Below, in pieces: positions 1 through 9,747 of a stretch of DNA of 64,000 bases; the first letter of the stretch is position 1; each line of letters starts with the position of its first letter. The DNA lies in assembly GCA_949284445.1 (NCBI GenBank), contig CASDVP010000008.1:29097-93096 (forward strand), written 5' to 3'. The position numbers and the translations under genes were made by a program. The notes below the pieces were generated by a model. That model worked only from the letters and a program-made list of their open reading frames with translations, ran no database searches and was not told the DNA's origin. This DNA comes from an uncultured Bacillota bacterium (GTDB lineage Bacteria; Bacillota_I; Bacilli_A; RFN20; CAG-288).

Positions 1-265
1 ACATTCTCTTTTTGTAGATATTAAGCATATCAATGAAGAAGATGATTTACTTGAAATCATAGGTGATATCATAGTCGAAAAAGATTCCGAAAGAGGAATT
101 TTAATCGGTAAGGGTGGAAGAATGATTTCTAAGATTTCACAAGCTGCTGAGAAAAGAATTTTTGAATATTTTGGCATTCCTACTTCAGTACGCATGCTTG
201 TTAAAACGATTAAAGATTGGCGTAATGACGACCGCTATCTTAAAAAGTTCGGCTTTGAAGAATGA
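1..265 (+). CDS. era: GTPase Era, C-terminal part (partial)
   Basis: The window opens inside a reading frame whose first full codon is at base 2 and which stops with TGA at 263-265. The translated tail carries a KH RNA-binding domain with the GKGG loop (ILIGKGGRMISKIS) and ends in KDWRNDDRYLKKFGF, the typical Era C-terminus. Era binds the 3' end of 16S rRNA and assists 30S assembly; its GTPase domain lies outside the window. The stop overlaps the recO start (ATGA), so the two genes are translationally coupled, as in many Bacillota. Confidence 0.93.
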   Translation, partial: HSLFVDIKHINEEDDLLEIIGDIIVEKDSERGILIGKGGRMISKISQAAEKRIFEYFGIPTSVRMLVKTIKDWRNDDRYLKKFGFEE

Positions 266-1002
266 TCAAAAAACCTGTAAATACTTTAACTGGTATAGTT
301 CTAAACATCTCTCCCTATGAGGATGATTCAGCCATAGTAGTTTTAGGAACTGAAAATGGGTTGATGAGTTTTGTGTCTAAACATCTTTATAAATTAAATA
401 GTTCCATCAAACCACTTTCGAATATCGGCACAGTTGTTAACATTGACTACCGACAGATTAATGACAATATCAATTCGATCAATTATGCAAAATCTCTTCT
501 TGAAGTCACCTCTTTTTATTCTTCACTTTCTCTTAGTTCATTTTTGTTTTTCTTAGCTCAGTTATCTCTTTTATTGTTTTCTGAAGGAGATTATTATCCG
601 ATAAATCAAATTTATTTCCTTTTAAAATTATTGAAAAAGAATGCTGATCCCTTAACAATCTCCTTATTAGTTGTCGGAACTTTCTATAAAAGTCTCGGAT
701 TGAATCAAGACATCTCGAAGTGTGTAAAATGTCATTCTACCCATAATATCGTTTCATTTGATTTGAAAAATGGAGGATTCATTTGTAAAAATTGTCTTGC
801 CGAGAATCTTATTCGAAGAGATAACGATGAATTATATATTTTCAAATTTGTATTTTCTCAGTTGAATGAGGAGGTTGTGAAAAGAAAGGTTCCGAAGCAT
901 GCTGGCATTAAATTATTAAAAGAATTAACTCAATATTTATTGGAGTATTATGATTTAAAAAAATGTGAATCACTAGAATTGTTTATAAACAGTTTAATAT
1001 AA
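262..1002 (+). CDS. recO: DNA repair protein RecO
   Basis: A 246-residue protein of normal RecO length. The N-terminal ~80 residues fit the RecO OB fold. A zinc-binding set of two CxxC pairs is visible at C154/C157 and C175/C178. RecO loads RecA onto SSB-coated DNA with RecR in the RecFOR pathway. It overlaps the era stop by 4 bp and is followed 35 bp later by glyS, the usual Bacillota order. The sequence is divergent outside the zinc finger, so the call rests on length, the finger and the neighbourhood. Confidence 0.88.
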   Translation: MIKKPVNTLTGIVLNISPYEDDSAIVVLGTENGLMSFVSKHLYKLNSSIKPLSNIGTVVNIDYRQINDNINSINYAKSLLEVTSFYSSLSLSSFLFFLAQLSLLLFSEGDYYPINQIYFLLKLLKKNADPLTISLLVVGTFYKSLGLNQDISKCVKCHSTHNIVSFDLKNGGFICKNCLAENLIRRDNDELYIFKFVFSQLNEEVVKRKVPKHAGIKLLKELTQYLLEYYDLKKCESLELFINSLI

Positions 1003-1037
1003 AATTTAATATAATATTTTGTTGGGGGATAACTAAT

Positions 1038-2426
1038 ATGAAAAGATTCTCGTTTGATGAAATCACAACGCACTTAATAACTTCAGGTTTTGTTTATCCT
1101 GGAAGTGAAATATATGGTGGATTAGCGAATTCTTGGGATTATGGTCCACTTGGAACATTATTAAAGAATCACCTTAAATCATTATGGACTAGACATTTTG
1201 TTCGTGGGATTGAATACAATGTGCAAATCGATCCAGCTATCATCATGAACCCGAAAGTTTGGGAAGCTACTGGTCATGTCGCTAATTTCCATGATCCATT
1301 AGTCGACTGCAAATATTGTCATAGCCGTTACCGTGCTGATGATTTGATAAAAGCTCAAATGCCGGAACTCGATGTTGATAATATGAACTTAGATGAATTG
1401 AATGCTGAGATTCAAAAAGGCGAGATCATTTGTCCTAAATGTGGAAAAGCCGAATTTACTCCTATTCGTCAATTCCAGATGATGTTTAAAACCTTCATGG
1501 GTGTCACAGAAGATAAAAGTTCGGTCGTATATTTGCGTCCTGAAACCGCTCAAGGTATTTTTGTGAATTTTAAAAATGTTCTCAGAACAACCAGAAGAAA
1601 ATTACCGATCGGTATTTGTGATATTGGAAAGTCTTTCCGTAATGAGATCACTCCTGGTAATTTTACTTTTAGAACCCGTGAATTCGAACAGATGGAAATC
1701 GAATTCTTCTTTAAACCTGGCGAAGATCAAAAATGGTTCGAGTTTTATAAAGAGAATTGCAAATCATTTGTTGAAAAATTAGGTTTGAGAGACGAAAATG
1801 TGAGATTTCGTGATCATGAACCAGCTGAATTAGCTTTTTATTCTCAGGCGACAACTGATATCGAATATAATTTCCCGACAATGGGCTGGGGTGAACTCAT
1901 GGGTATAGCTTGCCGTGGGGATTATGATTTGACACGGCATATGGAATCATCCAAAGCCGATTTGACTTATCTTGATCCGGAAGATAATTCAAGATATGTT
2001 CCACATGTTGTAGAGCCTTCATTCGGCTTGGATCGTTTGATGCTGGCTCTGCTCTGCGATTCTTATGATGTTGAACAAATCGGAGAAAAAGATAGCCGTA
2101 TTGTGATGCATTTAGCTTATGAATTAGCACCTTATACCATTGCTATTATGCCGCTCAGCAATAAATTGACTGATAAAGCTAAAGATGTGTTTAATATCTT
2201 AAAAGAAGATTTTGATTGTATATTTGATACGACTGGTTCGATCGGAAAACGTTATAGAAGAGAAGATGCGATCGGAACTCCGTTCTGCGTCACATATGAT
2301 TTTGATTCTGAAAATGATCACATGGTCACTATTCGTGAGAGAGATAGCATGAAACAAGAAAGAATCCTCATCAGCGATATCAAGGACTATGTCACTAAAG
2401 CTTTGTCGAAACATTTGGTAAAATAA
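1038..2426 (+). CDS. glyS: Glycyl-tRNA synthetase, alpha2 (single-chain) type
   Basis: A 462-residue class II synthetase that charges tRNA-Gly. This is the homodimeric alpha2 type (often called glyQS or glyS), not the bacterial alpha2beta2 enzyme. Visible are the N-terminal SGFVYPGSEIYGGLANSWDYGP block, cysteine pairs C91/C94 and C132/C135, motif 2 around FRNEITPGNFTFRTREF, and motif 3 (PSFGLDRLMLALL). The start has a G-rich Shine-Dalgarno (GGGGG, about 12 bases upstream). No T-box leader fits in the 35 bp behind recO. Its TAA overlaps the dnaG ATG by one base. Confidence 0.96.
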   Translation: MKRFSFDEITTHLITSGFVYPGSEIYGGLANSWDYGPLGTLLKNHLKSLWTRHFVRGIEYNVQIDPAIIMNPKVWEATGHVANFHDPLVDCKYCHSRYRADDLIKAQMPELDVDNMNLDELNAEIQKGEIICPKCGKAEFTPIRQFQMMFKTFMGVTEDKSSVVYLRPETAQGIFVNFKNVLRTTRRKLPIGICDIGKSFRNEITPGNFTFRTREFEQMEIEFFFKPGEDQKWFEFYKENCKSFVEKLGLRDENVRFRDHEPAELAFYSQATTDIEYNFPTMGWGELMGIACRGDYDLTRHMESSKADLTYLDPEDNSRYVPHVVEPSFGLDRLMLALLCDSYDVEQIGEKDSRIVMHLAYELAPYTIAIMPLSNKLTDKAKDVFNILKEDFDCIFDTTGSIGKRYRREDAIGTPFCVTYDFDSENDHMVTIRERDSMKQERILISDIKDYVTKALSKHLVK

Positions 2427-4402
2427 TGGCAGATAACATATTTAAAGAAGTTGCTGAAAAATCTGATATCGTCAAAGTTGTCAGTTATTTTTTGGGTGCT
2501 CAACAACTAAAAAGAAAAGGTAAAGTATATTATTCGCTCTGTCCTTTTCATAATGACCATCATCCTTCGATGAGAATCGATCCTGAAAGAAACATATATA
2601 AATGTTTTACTTGTGGTGAAGGTGGAAATGCGATAGCTTTTGCTGAAAAGTACGCTCACTTAACTCCTATCGAAGCATTGAAAAAAGTCGCAGAAATCTG
2701 TTCTATTCCTTTAAATCTTAAAGAATTTTCCCAGTCAAAAGTTAAAACATTAAAAGATGAATATCCTTCTGAGATCAAAGCTTTGAGCAAATTATCAGAG
2801 TTTTATGAATTGGTTTTAAAAACGAGCGATGGTGCTGATGCTCGCGAGTATTTAAAATCGCGTGGAATTGATGAGAATATCACTCAACATTTTCATATCG
2901 GATTTGCCCCTAACAACAATAAACAAAGCATCGAAATGCTGCGCTCTAACGGCTTTGAAATTGCGACCTTGGAAAAAGCGGGAATAATCGGTAATTCTTT
3001 TAATTTAGTGGATCGTTATGAAAATCGTTTGATGTTTCCAATAACTGATAATTATGGAAATGTGGTTGGCTTTTCAGGTAGAAAGATAAAACCTGAACAA
3101 TCCGGTGGTAAATATATAAATTATCCTGAGACACCTCTATTTGTAAAAAATCGGATAATGTATCATTTTGACAAAGCTAAAGAAACATTAAACAAAGATA
3201 AATTCATCTATTTGGTCGAAGGTTTTATGGATGTTATCGCTTTTGTAAGAGCTGGTATCAATTCCGTCGCTGGATTGATGGGTACTGCTCTGACTGATGA
3301 ACATTTACAGACTTTAGCTAATTTGAAAGTTCAAGTTCGACTGGCTTTAGATTTTGATGAGGCTGGACAATTGGGTGAAGAACGGGCGATTGAATCATTG
3401 CTCAAATACCATATCCCCTTTAAGATTGTTAGACCATATAAGAAAGCCAAAGATGCTGATGAAATTCTAACAAGATTTGGAAAAAAGGAATTATTATCTG
3501 TCTATTCTAAACTCTTAGATCCAGTTTTATTTTTGCTAGCACGGCATCTGCATGGCAAGCAATTATTGAATGATTCTGATGAGATCGAAAAGTATTTATC
3601 CAGTGCGAAATCCGCTTTTAAAAGCTTAAGTTCAATTGAACAATCAAAAGATTTAAAGACAATATCCCAAGTCACTTTATTAGATGAAGAAGTGATTTTA
3701 AAAGTTTTAAACGGCAAGGATGTAACTCAAAATAAACCAACTAATAATTCTGATTACAAGCCAAGAAAATATCTCTCTAATGAAGAAAAAAAGCCATTTT
3801 TAAATTTTGTCGTCGGTGGAAAATATAAAAATATCAACAATTTTGCAGAGTATTTAAATGAGTTAGGAAACATTGAGACTTATGGCTTGCCAGTCAAAAT
3901 GATCAAATTAGAAGCGCAAATTTTAATGGTGATCATGGAAAATAGAAAAGCTTTTGATGATTATTTTTTACGCCATATCACTTTGTTTTATCAACCGTTT
4001 TACCAATTAGCAGCCATGATCGATGAATTCTACTCCGCTAATCCTGAAGCTACTTGTTTAGAAAACGAAGATATCGATAACCTATTGATGAGTATCAATA
4101 TGAATAATGATCATAATGTGGTTGAAGATTCAGATGATGCGTTTGATGTTTCCGATTTTAGTAAATTTTTGAATCTTTCTCCTGCTCAAAAAGACCTCAT
4201 TTATAAATTGCTTGAATTGCGAAAGCAAAATGTAAATTTATATGACCCAATAGCATTTAAAGATGCTTTAGAAACTGAAAAGATTTTTATCGAGTATGTC
4301 GATTTTCAGCGAAAAGTCACTGCTGATGGTACGATTGATAATCCCGAAGTAAAACTGCGCTTGTCACAATACAAAAACCAATTGAAGCTTGATATTTTTT
4401 GA
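2426..4402 (+). CDS. dnaG: DNA primase
   Basis: A 658-residue primase, slightly longer than the usual ~600. The N-terminal CHC2 zinc finger uses C39, H42, C60 and C63. The RNA polymerase core carries the Toprim motifs LVEGFMDV and LALDFDEAG. The C-terminal part would be the DnaB-interacting domain and is divergent. DnaG makes RNA primers for lagging-strand synthesis. It sits between glyS and rpoD, the classical macromolecular-synthesis arrangement. The start overlaps the glyS stop by one base, so coupling is likely. Confidence 0.96.
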   Translation: MADNIFKEVAEKSDIVKVVSYFLGAQQLKRKGKVYYSLCPFHNDHHPSMRIDPERNIYKCFTCGEGGNAIAFAEKYAHLTPIEALKKVAEICSIPLNLKEFSQSKVKTLKDEYPSEIKALSKLSEFYELVLKTSDGADAREYLKSRGIDENITQHFHIGFAPNNNKQSIEMLRSNGFEIATLEKAGIIGNSFNLVDRYENRLMFPITDNYGNVVGFSGRKIKPEQSGGKYINYPETPLFVKNRIMYHFDKAKETLNKDKFIYLVEGFMDVIAFVRAGINSVAGLMGTALTDEHLQTLANLKVQVRLALDFDEAGQLGEERAIESLLKYHIPFKIVRPYKKAKDADEILTRFGKKELLSVYSKLLDPVLFLLARHLHGKQLLNDSDEIEKYLSSAKSAFKSLSSIEQSKDLKTISQVTLLDEEVILKVLNGKDVTQNKPTNNSDYKPRKYLSNEEKKPFLNFVVGGKYKNINNFAEYLNELGNIETYGLPVKMIKLEAQILMVIMENRKAFDDYFLRHITLFYQPFYQLAAMIDEFYSANPEATCLENEDIDNLLMSINMNNDHNVVEDSDDAFDVSDFSKFLNLSPAQKDLIYKLLELRKQNVNLYDPIAFKDALETEKIFIEYVDFQRKVTADGTIDNPEVKLRLSQYKNQLKLDIF

Positions 4403-4500
4403 TAATAAGGCTCGATAGTTTTAAAATCACATCATAAAATAGCTTTTTCCACTTGAAAAAAGTCCGTTTTTTACTAATACTTAAAATGGAGGTTTTTTTG

Positions 4501-6096
4501 ATGCAAAAGACTGAAAACACTAAAAAGACCAAAGGGATCGAAAAGAAAAAAACGACACGTGCAGTTAATAAGAAAGTTGTAAAAAAAGAAGCAGTAAAGA
4601 AAACTAAAACAAAGCAAGAAAAAAAGCCTAAAAAAGTTTCTAAAATTGCCAAAGTCGTTGAAGATAAAACTGCTGTTAAATCACCTAAGAAAGGCAAAGC
4701 AGCTCCTTCAGAAGTAAAGAAGAACAAGACTGTTAAAAAATCAGCGGAGAAGAATGATTCTAAAACTAAAAGTAAATCTTTCCAAAAGACAAAAACCGCA
4801 AAAGCAGTCAAGGTGGTTGATGATGCTAAAGATGCAGAGCCTGAAGTGATCGAAAATGTTCAAGTAGTGCCAAAAGCTAATGCTTCAGACAAAAATCAAA
4901 AAAAGGCTAAAGCTACTAATGTTATGCAATTAGCTAAAAATAACATGGAATTGATGTCTTTAGATGATATTAAACAGATGATTTTAGCTAAGCACAAAAA
5001 AAGTGGTGAACCAGTCACTAATGAGGAATTAGATAAATATACTGCTCATTTACAATTGAGCGATGATGCTTTTGCTGATCTTCTCTCATTTTTTAACGAT
5101 AACAATTTGATGTTAGAAGATCAATTAAACAATTTAGATAATGAAGATGAACTTCCACCTGTAAATGATGAAATAGATAAAAATGATGAAGATGACGATG
5201 ATGAATTTGATGACGAAGAAGAAACTTATATCGATTATACCGTCACTCAAGACATCAAAAATAATGACCCAGTAAAACAATACTTGCATAAAATCGGTGC
5301 TTATCAAGTTCTGAAAAGTAAAGACGAAGAAGTCGAATTGGCTAAACGTGTTTTGGAAGGCGATGAAGATGCTAAAGATGAACTGATTCAATGCAATTTA
5401 AAATTAGTTGTTTCCATCGCTAAACACTATGTGAATAGAGGCATGGATTTTTTGGATTTGATCCAAGAAGGAAATCTCGGCTTGATCAAAGCAGTTTCAA
5501 AATTTGATTATACCCGTGGTTTTAAATTCTCTACTTATGCTACTTGGTGGATCAGACAAGCCATCACTCGTGCGTTAGCGGATCAAGCTCGTACGATTCG
5601 TATTCCTGTTCATATGGTCGAAACCATCAATAAGATCACTCGTGCTCAAAGAAAACTTGTTCAAAAATTAAATCGTGACCCGACCGCTGAAGAAATCTCT
5701 GAAGAATTAGGTGGTGTTTTACCTGCGTGGAGAATTCGTGAAATACAACAAATCGCTTTGGATCCTTTGTCATTAGAAAAACCTGTCGGTGAAGAAGAAG
5801 ACTCACACGTCGGAGATTTTATTGAGGATAAAGACAATATTTCTCCATATGAATATGCTAACAGATCGATGGAGACCGAAAGAATAAATGAAGTGTTAGC
5901 TCAGCTGACTGATAGGGAGGCTCGTGTCATACGTCTTCGTTATGGTTTAGAAGATGGTAGAACGCATACTCTTGAAGAAGTCGGCAAAGAATTCAATGTT
6001 ACTAGAGAGCGTATCAGACAGATAGAAGCTAAAGCTTTGAAGAAATTACGTCATCCAGCTAGAGCTAAATTATTGAGGGACTTCCATAACGATTAA
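4501..6096 (+). CDS. rpoD: Primary sigma factor RpoD (SigA)
   Basis: The start is placed at ATG 4501 because GGAGG at 4488-4492 lies 8 bases upstream; an in-frame TTG at 4453 has no such site. The 531-residue product has a long, very Lys/Ala/Val-rich N-terminal part (about residues 1-125), an acidic stretch (about 205-245), then regions 1.2-4. Region 2 contains [16 protein letters not shown] and [13 protein letters not shown]; region 4 ends with the helix-turn-helix [20 protein letters not shown]. This is the housekeeping sigma that recognises TTGACA/TATAAT promoters. The basic N-terminal tail is unusual in size. Confidence 0.97.
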   Translation: MQKTENTKKTKGIEKKKTTRAVNKKVVKKEAVKKTKTKQEKKPKKVSKIAKVVEDKTAVKSPKKGKAAPSEVKKNKTVKKSAEKNDSKTKSKSFQKTKTAKAVKVVDDAKDAEPEVIENVQVVPKANASDKNQKKAKATNVMQLAKNNMELMSLDDIKQMILAKHKKSGEPVTNEELDKYTAHLQLSDDAFADLLSFFNDNNLMLEDQLNNLDNEDELPPVNDEIDKNDEDDDDEFDDEEETYIDYTVTQDIKNNDPVKQYLHKIGAYQVLKSKDEEVELAKRVLEGDEDAKDELIQCNLKLVVSIAKHYVNRGMDFLDLIQEGNLGLIKAVSKFDYTRGFKFSTYATWWIRQAITRALADQARTIRIPVHMVETINKITRAQRKLVQKLNRDPTAEEISEELGGVLPAWRIREIQQIALDPLSLEKPVGEEEDSHVGDFIEDKDNISPYEYANRSMETERINEVLAQLTDREARVIRLRYGLEDGRTHTLEEVGKEFNVTRERIRQIEAKALKKLRHPARAKLLRDFHND

Positions 6097-6751
6097 GTTA
6101 TCTGAGCGCTTGAAGAAAGCCTGTCAATTTGTGAGTGATAAAGCTGTGGTCTTAGATGTAGGTGCAGACCACGGCTTTTGTGCTTTATATTTATCTGAAA
6201 ACGGTCATAAAGTCTACGCTTCTGAGGTCAAGCAAGGACCATTTGAAATTTTAAAAACAAACCTTAAAAAGTATGGAAGCAATAGACATATTGAACCTCT
6301 ATTGATGGATGGCTTAGATAAATTGCCACCAAATGTTGATACTGTATTAATTTTAGGGATGGGCGGAAAAACTATCTTCGATATTTTAAAAAGGGCTGAG
6401 AACAAACTGTCTCAGTTGACTGACATCATCATCGAACCACAAAGCGATTTTAAAAAGCCGATCAGTTATTTGCTAAAACAGCATTTCTTTAATATAGATG
6501 GCTGCTACATTTATGAAAAACATTATTATCCAATATTGCGCTTCACTAAAGGTGAGACTGATAATATCAGCAAATATGCCATTGAATTCGGTCCGGTGCC
6601 TTATAATAAACGTGATCCTCTTCTCTACCAATACCTTAAAGAGAAACAAAATATGATAGACTCGCTTCCAGAAAATATTCGATTATTGTACGAAAACGAA
6701 GCTAAAAAATTGAGGTTAATCATTCATGACTTTGAAACAGTTGATCGCTAA
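6092..6751 (+). CDS. trmK: tRNA (adenine22-N1)-methyltransferase TrmK
   Basis: A Rossmann-fold SAM-dependent methyltransferase with [15 protein letters not shown] as motif I and a [11 protein letters not shown] block, matching TrmK/YqfN, which makes m1A22 in tRNA. The first ATG/GTG/TTG codon in frame is TTG 6110, but the codons just upstream read KLSERL, which matches the conserved TrmK N-terminus. I therefore place the start at a non-canonical ATT (6092) overlapping the rpoD stop; ATA 6086 is an alternative. The Shine-Dalgarno GAGGGA at 6075-6080 suits either. The 3' end overlaps the next gene by 26 bp. Confidence 0.88.
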   Translation: MKLSERLKKACQFVSDKAVVLDVGADHGFCALYLSENGHKVYASEVKQGPFEILKTNLKKYGSNRHIEPLLMDGLDKLPPNVDTVLILGMGGKTIFDILKRAENKLSQLTDIIIEPQSDFKKPISYLLKQHFFNIDGCYIYEKHYYPILRFTKGETDNISKYAIEFGPVPYNKRDPLLYQYLKEKQNMIDSLPENIRLLYENEAKKLRLIIHDFETVDR

Positions 6752-7517
6752 ATTAGCTAAATTTTATCCATTAAAATCGCAAGAATGTTGGGATTTTTCA
6801 GGTTATCAAACCGGTGATAAAACTGACCATGAAATTAAAAAGATACTTCTAGCTTTAGATTTTACAGAAGCAGTTTTACCTTTTGCTTTAGAATTTCAAC
6901 CTGATTTGATCATCACTCACCATCCATTTCTCTTCGGTAAAATGAAACAGGTATTACTTTCAGATCCTCTTAAGTCCAAATTGAATGATAAAATCAATTC
7001 TATCTTACACTGTCCTATATATTCTTATCATACAAACTATGATAAAGCTCTTTATGGAATGAATCATTTGTTATTAAACGCGATGAATTTTAAAGACATC
7101 AAACCTGTTTCAGATTCTTTTTTATGGACAGCAAAGACTGAACAACCTATTTCTTATGAAGAATTAGTCGATAGATTTATGAAATTTTCTGGCTTCGATT
7201 ATCTGATGGGTTTACATAATAATTCAAAGTTAATACAGACGATTGGCTTTGTTGCCGGCAGTGGTTCTTCTGAATTTATGAAAGCTATTGAACTTGGTGT
7301 TGATTGCTTTATCACTGGTGATTGTCCACATCATGTCCGTCTAGATATGAATAGATATAAGATGAACTATATCGAAGTCCCACATGAGATTGAAGAAAAA
7401 GGATTTCTGATAGGAATGTCTCAAACATTGCATAAGATTAATAGTGAATTTGCGATCAAAAAAATTGAATTCGAACAGCCATTCAAATTGATAGGAGTTA
7501 AACATGGGCATAAATAA
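6726..7517 (+). CDS. Nif3-like metal-binding protein (GTP cyclohydrolase I type 2 family)
   Basis: A 263-residue Nif3/YqfO/YbgI family protein. Metal-ligand motifs are visible: ITHHPFLFG near residue 62 and SYHTNYDKALYGMN near residue 101, with a C-terminal ITGDCPHH block. It lacks the middle insertion of B. subtilis YqfO and so resembles the short YbgI form. The biochemical role of the family is unsettled. It follows trmK as in most Bacillota and overlaps it by 26 bp, which suggests coupled translation. The next gene starts inside its last codons. Confidence 0.9.
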   Translation: MTLKQLIAKLAKFYPLKSQECWDFSGYQTGDKTDHEIKKILLALDFTEAVLPFALEFQPDLIITHHPFLFGKMKQVLLSDPLKSKLNDKINSILHCPIYSYHTNYDKALYGMNHLLLNAMNFKDIKPVSDSFLWTAKTEQPISYEELVDRFMKFSGFDYLMGLHNNSKLIQTIGFVAGSGSSEFMKAIELGVDCFITGDCPHHVRLDMNRYKMNYIEVPHEIEEKGFLIGMSQTLHKINSEFAIKKIEFEQPFKLIGVKHGHK

Positions 7518-8337
7518 TAGTGATAATGATGAAAAAGAATTTGAAGAATATGTTAAAAAAGTTGATGGTTCTATTTCTTCAAAAACCAATCTCGAAAAAC
7601 TAAAACAATATCACGATAATCCATCGATCGAATTACGAAATGATATTGTTGTAGATAATTTAGGACTTGTTATAACCATAGCCAAAGAATATGCAAATTC
7701 AAACCATGTTGAAATCATGGATTTGATCCAAGAAGGGTCCCTTGGTTTGATGAATGCTGTTGAAGATTTTGATATTAATAAAGGCTTTGCTTTTTCTACC
7801 TTCGCAACACCTTATATCAAAAATTCTATACGTGCATATCTTTCTAAACATTCGCATTTAATCACCATTCCCTCATGGGTTCAGGCCAAAAAAAGAAAAA
7901 TTCAAGCTGCGATTGATGCCCTAACTGTTTCGCTAGAACGCAAACCGACAAATCAAGAAATAGTTGATTATTTGAAAGATGGTACCACTTCTGATGAAAT
8001 CGATAACTTGCTTTCATATAATAAAGATGTTTACTCACTAGATTATAATTTATCTAATAATAGCGATGATAAATTATCACTATATGATTTGATCGCAGAT
8101 GATAGTTGTTCCCCGTCAGAACTAGCTCTTATCAAAGAAAAAAAAGAAATTTTAAAAGAAGCTATCGATGTCCTTCCAGAACGTTCTAAAGAAATATTGT
8201 TAGCTCGCAATTCTGAAAATGATCAAAAAACATTAAAAGAATTAGCCAAAAAATATAATTTATCCAATGAGCGTATAAGACAGCTAGAAGTCAGTGCGAA
8301 ACATGCAGTAATAAATTACCTTAAAGAACATCTCTGA
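7504..8337 (+). CDS. Second sigma-70 family factor (alternative sigma)
   Basis: A 277-residue protein with sigma regions 2, 3 and 4. Region 2 reads IMDLIQEGSLGLMNAVEDFD followed by FSTFATPYIKNSIRAYL; region 3 TIPSWVQAKKRKIQAA; region 4 the helix-turn-helix TLKELAKKYNLSNERIRQLE. It lacks the RpoD region 1 and the WWIRQAI core of region 2.4, where TPYIKNSIRAYL stands instead, so a different -10 element may be recognised. It overlaps the Nif3-like gene by 14 bp and meets ispH tail-to-tail with 17 bp overlap. No anti-sigma factor is adjacent. Function is not assignable from sequence alone. Confidence 0.9.
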   Translation: MGINNSDNDEKEFEEYVKKVDGSISSKTNLEKLKQYHDNPSIELRNDIVVDNLGLVITIAKEYANSNHVEIMDLIQEGSLGLMNAVEDFDINKGFAFSTFATPYIKNSIRAYLSKHSHLITIPSWVQAKKRKIQAAIDALTVSLERKPTNQEIVDYLKDGTTSDEIDNLLSYNKDVYSLDYNLSNNSDDKLSLYDLIADDSCSPSELALIKEKKEILKEAIDVLPERSKEILLARNSENDQKTLKELAKKYNLSNERIRQLEVSAKHAVINYLKEHL

Positions 8338-9172
8338 GCTTTTGAGCTAGAGCTTCTACTTCAGATTTAGATGCACTAGTTGCCGATGTGATGTAAATGT
8401 CTTTACCATATAATTCGTCAAGTTTTAGATCATCAATTTTTAGTGTAATCGTAATTCCAATACTTGGATATTTTCTTTTGATCGCTTGATAAATTTCATT
8501 AGCATTAGATGAAGTGGTATCACCGGCAACGATGACATAACCTTTTTCTGGTTTTATTGTTTTGAGAAATTTGATGCTTTGTAAATAACGGTCACGATAA
8601 AATGGGCAAATATCAAATGAAATAACTTTGTGTTCTTTTAGCAACATATTTTTCACTTCTTCAACTATTTTTTCTGAGATTGTAGTCTGGGGTATTAAAT
8701 ATACAGTTGAAAGCAGTTTCATATTTTTCAGCTGCTGCGAGATTTTGCTAGTTGAATCCAATAAAATCAGCTCGGGAAAGTGCGATATAAAACCGATTGT
8801 CTCTTGATGTTTTGGCTTTCCTATAAAAATAAAAGAAGCCTCTTGTTTGATCAATTTATTTAAATCCTGATATCTTTTTTTGATCAGAGGACAGGTGGCA
8901 TCTATCAATTCTGCACTGTTTTTGTACTTTATTTCATCTTCTATTTTGTGACCATGTGCTGAAAAGACTATTATCGAGTCAGATGGTATTTTTGTCTTAT
9001 CTGTTATCAATTCACTATTTGTGTCTTTTAAAATTTGATCATTAGCAATCGTGTTATGAATCAGTGGATGCGTCAAAAATATCTTCCTATTCTTTTTCGC
9101 AGCTTGATAGATTACTTTAATCGCTGTTTCTACGCCAAAACAATAACCATAATCACTTATAATTTTAACCAT
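8321..9172 (-). CDS. ispH: 4-hydroxy-3-methylbut-2-enyl diphosphate reductase
   Basis: A 283-residue IspH/LytB protein catalysing the last MEP-pathway step to IPP and DMAPP. The three iron-sulfur cysteines are visible: YCFGVETAI near the N-terminus, DATCPLIKK near residue 94, and FDICPFYRDRY. Conserved HPLIHNTI, KHQETIG and IPQTTIS blocks are also present. The sequence is divergent (for example, GDTTSSNANE replaces the usual GSKNSSNS) but complete. It is a lone minus-strand gene whose 3' end overlaps the sigma gene by 17 bp. No Shine-Dalgarno precedes the ATG. Confidence 0.92.
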   Translation of the reverse strand: MVKIISDYGYCFGVETAIKVIYQAAKKNRKIFLTHPLIHNTIANDQILKDTNSELITDKTKIPSDSIIVFSAHGHKIEDEIKYKNSAELIDATCPLIKKRYQDLNKLIKQEASFIFIGKPKHQETIGFISHFPELILLDSTSKISQQLKNMKLLSTVYLIPQTTISEKIVEEVKNMLLKEHKVISFDICPFYRDRYLQSIKFLKTIKPEKGYVIVAGDTTSSNANEIYQAIKRKYPSIGITITLKIDDLKLDELYGKDIYITSATSASKSEVEALAQKLRDVL

Positions 9173-9234
9173 AATAAATAATTTTTTTATATAATAATAT
9201 AGTATATATAAAGTATATCAAAGGAGTGCTAAAA

Positions 9235-9744
9235 ATGGATTACACAAAATATATCGGCATCACTGAAGATTTTCCTAAGAAAGGTATTTCATTTAAAGAT
9301 ATTTCTCCGTTATTAAGAGATTCGAATGCCTTTCACTCTTGTATTGATGATTTGGCTAGATTAGCGGAAGAATATAAGCCTGATATCATTTGTGGACCTG
9401 AATCACGTGCTTTTATTTTTGGATCCGCCTTAGCCTATAAAATGGGAATCGGTTTTGTCATGGCCAGAAAAGCTGGTAAATTGCCTGGTGAAGTCTATCA
9501 AGTCAGCTATCAATTAGAATATGGCACGGCCTCTTTAGCTATTCCTAAGCATTCTTTTAAGGAAGGACAAAGAGTGCTTTTAGTAGATGATTTAATGGCA
9601 ACTGGTGGCACTTTTTCAGCTTTAAAAGACCTCGTTAAGATGGCTGGAGGAGATCCTGTCGGTGCCTTGACTGTTATCAATTTGAAAGATTTAAGCGGAG
9701 CTAAAACTTGTGGGCTTAAATGCTCTACTCTTTTAGATTTATAA
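9235..9744 (+). CDS. apt: Adenine phosphoribosyltransferase
   Basis: A 169-residue enzyme salvaging adenine with PRPP to AMP. The PRPP-binding motif VLLVDDLMATGGT and the N-terminal IGITEDFPKKGISFKDISPLL are diagnostic. ATG 9235 is preferred over GTG 9226 because AAGGAG at 9221-9226 lies 8 bases before it and would be consumed by the earlier start. The divergent spacer with ispH is extremely AT-rich and should hold promoters for both genes. The rsh gene starts three bases after the stop, a classical Bacillota pairing. Confidence 0.95.
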   Translation: MDYTKYIGITEDFPKKGISFKDISPLLRDSNAFHSCIDDLARLAEEYKPDIICGPESRAFIFGSALAYKMGIGFVMARKAGKLPGEVYQVSYQLEYGTASLAIPKHSFKEGQRVLLVDDLMATGGTFSALKDLVKMAGGDPVGALTVINLKDLSGAKTCGLKCSTLLDL

Positions 9745-9747
9745 AAT

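Noticed and set aside
4317..4811. A long minus-strand open frame of 164 codons across the dnaG/rpoD junction
   Set aside because: It is the antisense of the Lys-rich rpoD N-terminus (AAA/AAG read as Phe/Leu), giving a Phe/Leu-rich nonsense protein with no ribosome-binding site.
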